A stretch of DNA of 24,776 bases, taken from the NCBI GenBank assembly GCA_000320545.1, contig ADNK01000396.1, forward strand, positions 1 through 24,776, written 5' to 3'. This DNA is from Bigelowiella natans CCMP2755 (taxonomy: Eukaryota; Cercozoa; Chlorarachniophyceae). Every line of letters starts with the position of its first letter. Within the stretch, counting starts at the first letter, position 1. Positions 1-9,427 of the stretch are shown here, piece by piece. The position numbers were made by a program, and so were the translations under genes. The notes under the pieces were generated by a model that saw nothing but the letters and a program-made list of their open reading frames with translations, was not told the DNA's origin and made no database searches.

Positions 1-40
1 CCCCCCCCCCCCCCCCCTCTCTCTCTCTCTCTGTGTGTGT
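1..40. repeat. Compound microsatellite at the left edge
   Basis: A run of 17 C is followed directly by (TC)n and then (TG)n. It is simple sequence at the window edge and has no coding value. The rest of positions 41-373 shows no exon I can support, apart from a (TTC)n tract near 308-345 that leads into the first acceptor site. Confidence 0.95.
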
Positions 41-307
41 AAAGAGAAAATATCTGACTGGCCTATCAACCTAGGAGCGCATGAGCGCACAGGCCACTAC
101 TGCTGCGGAGGTTGTAAACAACTGCCTACCACCTAATATATCTACTACTACTACTACCGCTACACCCTATATCCATACAAAATCTGGTAAAAGGCACATA
201 TGGACCGCACGACGCAGCGTATCTTGAAATTGAGTAGAAATAGTGGCGGAATGGATTGAATCAAGTCGTCGTCTTTATCGTGTTCCTCTTCCCCTCCCCC
301 CCTTTCT

Positions 308-373
308 CTTCTTCTTCTTCTTCTTCTTCTTCTTCTTTCTTCTTCTTCCTTGCTTCCCTCCCTCCTCTCTCAG
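308..373 (+). repeat. (TTC)n pyrimidine tract ahead of a splice acceptor
   Basis: Near-perfect TTC repeats run into a C/T-rich stretch that ends in CTCTCAG just before the exon at 374. The microsatellite probably serves as the polypyrimidine tract of this intron's 3' end. The role is inferred from its position; the repeat is seen directly. Confidence 0.8.
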
Positions 374-517
374 ATATTACGATCCCTACTGGAGACAACT
401 GCCAGCAAGGAATGGGAGGTACTGCAGACGAAGGGGGCAGGGGGACGCCGGAGATCAAGATGATAATGCTGTTGCCGCCGTTCTGCTGTGCATGTGAGCT
501 GATTGGACGTGCGCTCG

Positions 518-560
<43 letters not shown>

Positions 561-1629
561 CAGCGGAACGAAATCATCCAGGATTTGAAGACGAGTGTGA
601 CGGCGAATCAGAAGGAGGTAGGAAGAGGGTGAGGAAGGAGGGATATTATTAGGAAGGACCCGGTCACCGTACCGCTGGGCCGACTGTTAATGTTTTTGTG
701 TTATTCTGTAAACAACGGCGATGATGATGGTGATAATGATGATGACGATGACCACGATGATCATGCTGGGTACTGACTGGGCGATTGTAAAGATCTCGAA
801 TTAAATATATTGGGGTTGAAAACAAGAAATATCTTGAGGAATGCCCCTCGGCGGAAACGCCGATATGATTTCGAGATTGTAGCAATCATCAACCTTTTTC
901 AGCGCCCCTTGAATTATCACCACCCTCCACATGCACGCGGGAAGAACTATTCATTCATTCTGTGGTTGAATAACAATTTAAAAAGCTGGTCCGGAGGATG
1001 TCTCTCGTGGAAGATATGGCTGTAGTGGAGAAGGTATCTTTCGTTCCTATGATGTCCCTGCTGTGATAAGAATAACAAGAGAGGAGAAGAAGAGACCGAA
1101 GAACGAAATCGCGCTTTCGCTCTTGATTTGTTGGTTCCTCGTGTACCCGATGCCCGTATTCGCCATCCATCATCATAATTGTCGTCACCCTGTCTTTTAG
1201 CTTCTCTCTCACCTTCGATGATTCTAATTATTGACAGCTCCTGAAGGTTAACGACGTCCTGCTGAACGTTCTGCAAATGTACAAAGACAAGGCTGTGGGA
1301 GGAGGAGCATCCGGGGTATTGTTCCTTGTGTAGTGCTGGTGCTGGTGCTGGTGGTGATGATAGTGAGAAATGATGGACTGCGTCCTTGGCATGTCCCCAC
1401 GTGATACGTATTCAAGCAGGGAGATTGGTGGTTTTCTATAATTTTCTTATGCAATTTCCACGGGGATTTATTAGTTGATGGATTTTCTTAGTTTCTAATC
1501 AATTAACCAGCAACCTGCTATCGTGTATCGGTTTTCCCCCAGAAGGCGACGACCGCGGATGATGAGAAGTCAAGACGCCCGTCCATGCCCATTGCAAATT
1601 TGCAGCTCAAACATATCAATAATAGTTGA
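374..1629 (+). CDS. 3' part of a spliced gene, possibly GAT-domain (TOM1/GGA-like)
   Basis: Four exons join without breaking frame: 374-418, 564-617, 1238-1315 and 1543-1629, ending in TGA. All junctions are phase 0 and the exon lengths (45, 54, 78, 87) are multiples of three, with GT...AG borders. The 5' part lies left of the window or is undetected. The visible 77 residues are helical. The stretch ELLKVNDVLLNVLQMY resembles the last helix of GAT domains (ELL.vND.Ln.vl.rY), which bind ubiquitin or Arf in endosomal sorting adaptors such as TOM1 and GGA. The tail after it is short and polar. The resemblance covers one helix, so the family name is tentative; any coiled-coil protein could fit. 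The 620-bp intron 618-1237 could hide another exon. Confidence 0.6.
523..554 (+). repeat. (CT)n microsatellite in an intron
   Basis: About 16 CT units are followed by TTATTTCAG and then an exon. The repeat sits exactly where the polypyrimidine tract of this intron is expected. Confidence 0.9.
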
Positions 1630-3601
1630 TGCTGCTACTTTAAAAGGGGCATTAGACAAGGAGAAACGGCTACAATGATTGATGAAGTATCACTATGCCT
1701 TATTAATTAAATATTAACGTTCGTATCTTTTACATGTATTTGACTCCCATCTACATGCAAGATGTTTGCGCGATTGATGATTTTTGGCTTCGATTCAGCT
1801 TGCCGGATGATGCATTGCTTGTCATTCTCACTGCTGAAATTTGCATGACGAGCAACACTGATGAGTTCTCATTGCTATGATCGGTGCGATCTAGCGATGC
1901 ATGCGTGGCTTGCTGTAGCAACTTAGCAACATCTGCTAGAAAGAGCATGCGAATCACTTGTCAGCTTTGCAATGCACATCCGCCTCGATCATGTGTTCTC
2001 TGGTTCTTGCTGGCTTGCTAGCTAGCTAGCTTGTCTTGTTTCGGCTGTCTAGCTGTAGTGCAAGTTGCATCAGCGGCACGTTTTGGGCATTGGACGCGAC
2101 AACGGGCACCATCCATCTAGCTAGCCATGGGTGTCGGCTTCTGCTAGTCTGCCTCATCGTCCAATTTGTCCTTCAGCAGCAACTTTGCTGCATGCCACAG
2201 CATGCAAATCATCGCTACACGTCATGCTAGCATGCAAACAAACAGCGGCCACAGCGCTTAGTTGCATCTGTTCATCTCGTCCACTGCGTGTTTCGTGTTT
2301 CATGCCAATTGGTTTCACGCAGCACTCACACGAATCCTGCTGGCCTGCGATGAAGTTGAAAGCTTCACATGGTCACCATTCGCACACATGATTCATTTGT
2401 GCTGGGCACAAATTCGCAAGGGAGTGTGAAGCTGCGGGTGCAGAACCTGCGCACTCTTGCTTTGATCGGATCACCACGCTTGCTGCGCAATTGCCACTGC
2501 GTCGAACAACGCACCAGCTTGGTGCTGTGCCAATCAGAACGTGTCCCGAGATGAGCTTGCAACATCTGGATTCTGGACACGGTGTGTTGACTGTTACGAC
2601 GACCATTTGTCCCTCTAACATCCTACAAAACACGAGCATTTTTCATCTTTTCTAATCGATGTCGCCCGTTTCTTCCTCTTACTTTGCGGGGGCATGTGCT
2701 GAATCTGATTCGACAGCGAGTGAGGAGTACCGAGCTTACTCGTGCTATTCGATTCGTCAGTCTAGCAGTGGGCGTGTACCGGTAATCCGATCAAAGCAAA
2801 GCGTGCGCACGCTAGCACGTTCTTCTAGTATCTGCTCCACGCACTCCCTTGCGGCCCTTTACACATTGTTAGGCGCCCAACGGAACACTGAACTCCATCC
2901 GATTAAAAAAAAAAAGATTCCTACCGTCCATGGAAATCCTAGGGAAATCCACTGGATCTAGATCGTAGTTCCAACTTGGAAATAATAATGAAACATCTTG
3001 CCAGGTAACAATTTTGGACGCCGAAAAAGTCGGTGGGGAACTTTATTCTAGGAGATTTGCGGGTTATTCTTCCAAATTCGTGGCATATCTTAGATCTACA
3101 TGTAGTCTAGATCTCGAGTCTTCTCTCTTCTACATGTGCATATTTACAGGTATATATACCGGTATATTATTATTATTTTATTAGATCTAGATCTACGACT
3201 CTTAATCTACATTCTGAAGCATTTACATCTAATGCATATCCCGAGCGAGTTTGGCAAGTAGGACACATCGAATCTACTCGCAGAGCGCTTCGTACCAAGG
3301 TACTTTGCAATCTCATCGTAAAACTTTCGAAATGTAGCTTTATCATCAAGTTTATCGTGTATATTGCCCTGCGGAACGAGTGGAGTACTCCAATGGAAAT
3401 AATGCATGTGATCTGATTATCTGGGTTAGATAAAGTCATTTGAACAATGGCACAGGGTGAGTACTCCTCCTGCTGTGTGTTCGAATGAGCGATGTCGTTT
3501 TGACGCTACATACATCGAGCTCAACGAAGGAAGGAAATGAGGAAGGGTAGAATGGAGGAATGGAGAAGGGGGGTGAGCGAAACTGTTGTGATTGATTTTC
3601 A
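1630..3601. other. Long intergenic stretch without a supported gene
   Basis: Both strands have many stops and only short frames with no recognisable protein. The stretch contains GCTA-rich patches (around 2018-2030 and 2117-2127), one copy of a ~200-bp dispersed repeat (2029-2232), A/T-rich sequence near 3130-3180, and clusters of the palindromic string TAGATCT between about 2955 and 3195. The ~100-codon frame at 2659-2961 has no family features and ends in a poly-A-encoded lysine run; I do not count it as a gene. Confidence 0.7.
2029..2232 (+). repeat. Dispersed repeat, copy 1
   Basis: This copy matches 6263-6467 in the same orientation, with scattered substitutions and small indels (roughly 85-90% by eye). 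Shared blocks include GTCTTGTTTCGGCTGTCTAG, CAAGTTGCATCAGCGGCA, GCCATGGGTGTCGGCTTCTG and CACAGCATGCAAATCATCG. The two copies lie on either side of the ankyrin-ART gene. No open frame is conserved between them, so this looks like a non-coding repeat or a relic of a segmental duplication. Confidence 0.85.
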
Positions 3602-5571
3602 TTGAATTTTATGCCACCAGGTTCGAGCATGAAGGAGGAGCTTTTGGAGGCCTGTGAAAAAGGCTACACCTACAAAGCAACACTCTTGATCAAGGAGGGG
3701 GCTAATATCGAGGCGAAGGATGAAAATGGCTGCACCCCTTTAATGCTTGCAAGTTACAATGGCGAGAGAGACACTGCAGAGCTCTTGATCGAGAAGGGGG
3801 CTAATATCGAGGCGAGGAACAAAAATGGCTGCACCCCTTTAATGCTTGCAAGTTACAATGGCGAGACCGACACTGCAGAGCTCTTGATCGAGGAGGGGGC
3901 TAATATCCAGGCGAAAGACAAATATGGTTTCACCCCTTTAATGCTTGCAAGTCTCAATGGCGAGACCGACACTGCAGAGCTCTTGATCGAGAAGGGGGCC
4001 AATATCGAGGCGAAGGATGAAAATGGCTGCACCCCTTTAATGCTTGCAAGTATTGTTGGCGAGAGAGACATTGCAGAGCTCTTGTTCGAGTTTGGTGGGG
4101 CTAATATCGAGGCGAAGGATGAAAATGGCTGCACCCCTTTAATGCTTGCAAGTTACAATGGCGAGAGAGACACTGCAGAGCTCTTGATCGCGAAGAGGGC
4201 TAAAATCGATGCGAGGAACAAAAATGGCTGCACCCCTTTAATGCTTGCAAGTTACAATGGCGAGACCGACACTGCAGAGCTCTTGATCGAGGAGGGGCTA
4301 AAATCAATGCGAGGAACAAAAATAGTTTCACCCCTTTAGTGCTTGCAAGTCTCAATGGCAAGACCGACACTGCAGAGCTCTTGATCGAGAAGGGGGCTTA
4401 TATCGAGGCGAAGGATGAAAATGGCTGCACCCCTTTAATGCTTGCAAGTGTTATTGGCGAGAGAGACACTGCAGAGCTCTTGATCGAGTTTGGGGCTACA
4501 ATCGATGCGAGGAACAAAAACGGCTGCACCCCTTTAATGCTTGCAAGTTCCAATGGCGAGACCGACACTGCAACGCTCTTGATCAAGAAGGGGGCTAAAT
4601 TTGGAGTGAAAGATTCAAAAGGAAGGGATGTATTGGAATTGGCAAAAGAAAGGGATGAACAAGAAGTAGCGAAACTTTCAAAAAAGCATGTCACATCTTG
4701 TAAAAAACGAAAAAGAGAAGTGAACCAATCTGTAGTGTTGAACAAGAAAATGAAAAAAAAACACACAAAAGGAAAAAAAAAAACAGAAAAATGTAAAGCC
4801 TTGAAAATTTCTGAAGTAGAAAACCATGATGAGAAGCAAGCTTCTGAATTTTTCAAGTCTCGTTTCCTTGACAATGGTCTAGGAGAGGCCGTGAGAACAC
4901 CTCTAAAGGGAATAAAGAAACTGCCATTAGTGTCACTAGAAAACGCTGTCAGGGAATGTTGCAACTTACATACTGATCTGGAATATGAAGACCATTTAGA
5001 GTTAAATGTTGAGTGTGCATTAGATACTGCGGATGAGATCCGCAGAGAGCACAAAGGTGAGAAGTTGTCGCGAGATAAAATAGGCGCTTTAAACTTGTAC
5101 ACACAAGAGAGTATCTTTTATCCGAAGCTCAACATGAGTCTCCGCAAGGCGGACAGAAAATCAGCTCTGCCTTTCTTCAAATATCTTCGACTTTTAACTT
5201 CTGCACTGGCAAAACTCCCAAATGTCAAACGAACTGTGTTTCGCGGCATGAGAGTTCCCACCGAACCCAAGTTAAGGAAAACCGTTATTAAAAAGTACGC
5301 AGAAGGAAGCAAGGTCACCGAATGGGGTGTGACTAGTGCGACAACGACTCAGAGAGTTATAAGTGGTTTTTTAAGTAAGAAAGGCTTGAACATGGTCTTC
5401 ACCTTGGAGTGTCATCGTTTGAAAAGTATCAAGAAATATTCGGCGATACAGAAAGAGGACGAGATGCTCATTGGGATGGCGACTCGTTTCAAGGTTGTGA
5501 GTCGATGGAATCTCAACGGGGCAGAGATGGTTCAAATGAAAGAACTCGAAAAAATACCTCTCTGGTCCTGA
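3602..5571 (+). CDS. Ankyrin-repeat protein with C-terminal ADP-ribosyltransferase-like domain, frameshifted
   Basis: Two overlapping frames make one gene. The first (3602-4339; ATG at 3602 or 3629) has about six near-identical 33-residue ankyrin repeats (NGCTPLMLAS...DTAELLIE). It stops at a TAG at 4337-4339 because a G run at 4294-4297 has four G where sister repeats have five. The continuing frame has no ATG at its start; numbering from 4339, it holds three more repeats, a lysine-rich NLS-like stretch (about residues 117-150) and a ~230-residue domain. That domain fits the R-S-E ART pattern: Arg302 in VFRG, Ser333 in VTSATT, and Glu373-Asp-Glu375 ahead of a hydrophobic strand. ART enzymes transfer ADP-ribose from NAD+ to proteins; ankyrin repeats would choose the partner. 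Nuclear location is inferred from the basic stretch. No intron is evident. The frameshift may be real inactivation or a homopolymer error. Confidence 0.85.
3722..4615 (+). repeat. Tandem ~99-bp ankyrin-encoding units
   Basis: About nine consecutive units of 99 bp, one of 102 bp and one of 98 bp, share long identical blocks such as GGCTGCACCCCTTTAATGCT and GACACTGCAGAGCTCTTGAT. Identity at the DNA level, synonymous sites included, points to recent unit duplication or gene conversion rather than selection on protein alone. The 98-bp unit carries the frameshift. Confidence 0.92.
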
Positions 5572-6262
5572 ACAGAAAGAAATGGATTTATAGGATCACT
5601 TGGCATGTGCACTAGTACATTCGTGTCATGTCGGATGCACATTGTGTCACAAAGTGATGGATGTGCTGTTATGCATGTCCATGTGCAATGAAAGGGATGT
5701 CTAGATGTGTGCAATGCAATGGAACAATTAACCTAAATCAATTAGCCCATGGAAACATTTTTAATGTTCATCCTAATGCAACGACGCAAGGCTGCGGCTG
5801 ACCATTTGCGCTCAATGTCATCATGTTGCATCTGTTTGTTTCTGTTGTTACATGCTTGAGCTTGAGCTTGATGCATTTCATCAAAAGTGTAGTCACATTT
5901 TGTGCAATGTCTAAAAGTGTGGGTAGTGGTCTGCACTTTTTTTCCAGCTTGAGTAGTTTTGTCTCGTCATTGCAAATGTGATGATGGCATTGCAATTGCT
6001 AGATTGGTACGCAACCTCTGCTGTTAGTGTTCGCATGCTGTTGTTGTTGTGTTCAAAACCGATGACCGCCACCACAAAAATCTCACGTGCACTTTGCATG
6101 GAAGAAATTGCAGAATCAGCATGGGCAGTCCATGCATCATGTTCAACTCTTTCATCAGTTTCACAAAACCATCGATTTTGGCCTTAAGACTTGAGACTGT
6201 TGTGATTTAAGGTGTGTGGATGTTGCTGACAGGGGGAGACACCTCAGCGTCCAAATTGCATC

Positions 6263-6467
6263 GCTTGTCTTGTTTCGGCTGTCTAGCTGTGCAAGTTGCA
6301 TCAGCGGCATGTTCATTTGGGCATTGGAAGCGACAACGGGCACCATCTAGCTAGCTAGCCATGGGTGTCGGCTTCTGCCTCATCATTTAATTTGTCCTTC
6401 AGCAGCAATTTTGCTGCATACCACAGCATGCAAATCATCGCCACACGTCGATCATGCCAGCATGGCG
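6263..6467 (+). repeat. Dispersed repeat, copy 2
   Basis: This is the second copy of the element at 2029-2232, in direct orientation. It differs by small indels (for example TAGTG missing near its start) and point changes. It lies 0.7 kb past the end of the ankyrin-ART gene. Confidence 0.85.
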
Positions 6468-7091
6468 GGCGGAATGAGTGGACGACGGCGGAACGTACGT
6501 CTGGATGGGGTTTCCCTTTGTTGTTGGAAAGCACTGATTGCACATCGGTGGATTGATCACATCACTCCTCTGCCCAGTGTGCTGGCTAGCTAGCTAGCTG
6601 TGTCATGGCATGCTTGACCAGCGTTGAGCAACAGCAATCTGGCAATGCTGGAATGCCACCACACGCACTTCTGGACTTGCACACGCAGGCGGGTCAAGGC
6701 GAAGTGGCTCCAGCCATGCCATTGTTTGCACTTGCTTAGCACAGTTTACCAGCGCTAACTGCATGCGCACATCTGTGTTGCAGACGCCAGCTAGCCAGTT
6801 GCTTGTGTGGCGTGCAATGTCAGGAAGAGTTGGACATCCGCGAACAAGCTTGCCAGCTTGGCCGTTCAAGATTGGCGGGCCGATTGGAAAGAAACAAATG
6901 AGTGTTTCCATTGAAGCAGTTGAAAGCATCATAGGACACCAATGAAAGAATACATGAAGCATTTCCACAGGAGCGGTTGAAAGGATCACAGCTCAGGCTA
7001 CCTCATCCCACCTCATCCGTGATCCGTGACCTCCTCAATCAGCTACAAGTGAGAGCGTGGCGTTCCATGCAAACAAGATGGAATTTTCCTC

Positions 7092-7138
7092 CTGCGACAA
7101 CGAAAAATCCGATATATGTCTTTTTAGCGTTGTCGCAG
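7092..7138 (+). other. Perfect-stem hairpin upstream of the coiled-coil gene
   Basis: CTGCGACAACG pairs with CGTTGTCGCAG over 11 bp. Inside this, AAAAA pairs with TTTTT after a two-base bulge, leaving a 13-base loop. It lies about 140 bp upstream of the start codon at 7279 and could be in the 5' leader or promoter. The function is unknown. Confidence 0.6.
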
Positions 7139-7278
7139 AGACAGGAACGGAGTTACAAACATCGATGCTTCAAAGTCCTATTTTTTTTGTGCAGTGTGTA
7201 GCGAGGTAAGTACCTCACTCCATAGAAAGAAAGAACGGGTTAGCAGCATTTGGAAAAACCAGCACCGGATCACTACTC

Positions 7279-8210
7279 ATGGGGACTGTGGCGGCACCTG
7301 CCCACGCAATAGATCAGGAGAAGAGAAGGAAGAAAGCGCAGTCGGCCCCGACGAGGAGGAATGGTAGGAATATCACTGCGGTTGCTATTCGTCAGGAGCT
7401 CGAAAGGCTTTCAGAGGAGGTTTTGTCCAAGTCATGCAGACTGAAAACCTTGGCTCAGCTGCTGTATCGTATGGATTCCAAGGAGCATGTTAGCCCGCTG
7501 GAGTTGGCGATGGCGATGAGGGAGCAGAAGTGTAGGAATTACCACGCCGACATAGAATCTGATACGAGAAGGCAGGTGGTACTAAATGTGGTGTTGGAGG
7601 TAGACGCCGAGATATTACCACCACCAATAGAACAATAGAACATCATCTTGGCAAACAATGTTGTTGGACAAGGGCATGATTGTTTTGCCTCTTAACTCAG
7701 GTTGCCCTTCTTCAAGCTGAAATCGAGAAAAGGGATGCTTGTATAACGAGGCTCCAGAAGGAAGTTAGAGTTCTCACGGAAAGGCAGCAGGGTGAGATCG
7801 CAGCCAAGATAAATTTAAGAAGCACATCCGTGCAGCAGCTCGAAACCGATATTAACATCACAACAGCAAGTGATTATTTTAGTGACGAGGCTTCGTTCGA
7901 TCAGCGGTGCAAGGTCATGGACGACGACCTGATGTCCGTCGGGTTTCAATCACAGCACAGCTCCACAGACGTACCAACTACTGAGGAGATGACTTGCCTC
8001 GCTGATAGCTATAGCATCAAAGCAAGTAGCTTGAAAGAAGAAACTAGGCCAGAGGTGGAAATTTCGACGAACACCAATGATGTCAATAACAAAACGGATT
8101 TTTTCGTCGACGCTAATGATGCAAGGTGTTCATCATCCTCAGTGGTAGTTCAAAAGAGGGGTACTCCGAAGATAGACCAAAAAGAAAATCCCCCTCTCTT
8201 TTTCCTATGA
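7279..8210 (+). CDS. Two-exon coiled-coil protein of unknown function
   Basis: Exon 1 starts at ATG 7279. Exon 2 runs 7701-8210 and ends in TGA; its acceptor is CTTAACTCAG. Two donors keep frame: CAG/GTGGTA after 7575 (268 residues) or GAG/GTAGAC after 7599 (276 residues). Unspliced, the first frame stops at TAG 7636. The N-terminus is basic (EKRRKKAQ... and TRRNGRN), NLS-like. It is followed by an amphipathic helix with leucines (RQELERLSEEVLSKSCRLKT) and a second coiled coil across the splice (ALLQAEIEKRDACITRLQKE). The C-terminal ~120 residues are rich in Ser, Thr, Asp and Asn and look disordered, ending KENPPLFFL. It is not a bZIP, since the basic block is not in register with the heptads. 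I do not recognise the family. Confidence 0.7.
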
Positions 8211-9427
8211 CATGTTTACATTGGTAGATTGGTTATGAATTCACATCGAACTCTTGCGTGCGGGGGGGTATCGTTGCGTGTATGACGTTACGACGGGTTT
8301 TTTAAATCAGATAAGGCATTAATTTCTATCTAAGCTATTGAAGAATCGCGACTACGTAGTGCTGATTATTTCTTTTCCTTCACTAAATCATTGAAAGTGT
8401 ACCAAGGGTTGCTACCATTTAGAATGTGAGTTTGAGGTCTTTTACTAGCATTTCAAATATTTGATATAATTTTTCCAGCCGATAATATTCTCATGTAAAA
8501 TGCGTATACGGTGAGTTACTCAATATGAAACCTGCCCTCATCTGCATGTTCAGTGCAGATTTCCTGTGACAACAGTGTTATCATTTAATGATCTGGAGGG
8601 ACAGGTTTGACTGGATGCCAATCTACATTGTTAGCGGGATTTGTTCCTGAAAATGTCACAATGGATTAGATTGTTGTTACGAATTGATTACCACATTCTA
8701 ATTGAATTTCGTACTCATGGGGATGTGACAGCATGTTCACCTGGCTAGCTGGGACTCAAAAAAGGACTCAATCATTGTCTCTAAATGCTTCATGACGGCG
8801 TGGCCACTGCAGTGATGCCATTTTTCTGCATCTAGATGTGGCACGTGCCTGCATCGTGGATGGATGCGCGACATCGTGCACAGCGGCATGCCTGGCATCC
8901 ACATGCACCAGTCTAGCAGTACGCTCTCTAGCTCTGGCACTGCACCACTCGCTAGCACTCTCAAATGCGATTTTTTTGGCATGCACGCAACCTCACCTCA
9001 CTTTCATGAGTGCCTCAATCACTAATTGACATCACGATGATTGCAAACGTTGCAGACATCTGCAGCAGACTTAGTAGCATGCCTCACCTAGCCCACATTT
9101 CATTTCCCATCAACAATCAGTTGCAAAAACTGCGAACACAATGCGCAACATGAAAATTTGCCTACTGACGACCTACTGCTGAACTGAATTGCTAGAATGA
9201 CATGGCAAAATCACAGGCACATCACTTGTTTTTGTGAAAACAATCTTTGTTAAAAATGACACAGCAAAATCTACAGCGGAGCATCGCGCCATTGCCCATC
9301 GCTCAATTTCCTAGCAAGGTCCATTCAGAACTATTCTCCAACATGACAAAATGAGAGATGTGATGAACTAGGTGAATGAGGGAATCGTCATTGAACAAAT
9401 GGATCCCTGAGTAGAGTGTTCTGGTCC
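8211..9427. other. Intergenic stretch without a supported gene
   Basis: Stops are frequent in all frames. Short frames of 60-80 codons around 8737-9029 overlap each other on both strands and show no family features. The text is rich in GCATGC, CTAGC and CACATG-like words, like the repeat-bearing stretches near 2 kb and 6 kb, so it is probably the same kind of non-coding DNA. Confidence 0.65.

Larger units (their letters stand above)
5572..7278. other. Intergenic stretch with dispersed repeat copy and hairpin
   Basis: No gene is supported. The largest frame (6603-6989, minus, 128 codons) has no family features and contains a short internal duplication (about 6902-6930 and 6960-6990), so I treat it as chance. 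The stretch holds dispersed repeat copy 2, GCTA-rich tracts at 6348-6359 and 6583-6599, and a hairpin at 7092-7138. A strong donor-like CGAG/GTAAGTA at 7202-7211, after a T-run and GTGCAG, suggests a 5' untranslated exon of the gene starting at 7279. Confidence 0.6.

Noticed and set aside
243-588. Phe-, Ser- or Glu-rich frames across the TTC and CT tracts
   Set aside because: These are simple-sequence translations; the same bases make better sense as intron ends with short exons.
2659-2961. 100-codon plus frame
   Set aside because: It has no domain, and it ends in a lysine run from a poly-A stretch.
4398-5102. 234-codon minus-strand frame under the ankyrin gene
   Set aside because: It is an antisense shadow of the repeat and lysine-rich coding sequence.
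6603-6989. 128-codon minus-strand frame with internal duplication
   Set aside because: The duplication is a short DNA repeat; no homology signal, and it sits in repeat-rich intergenic DNA.
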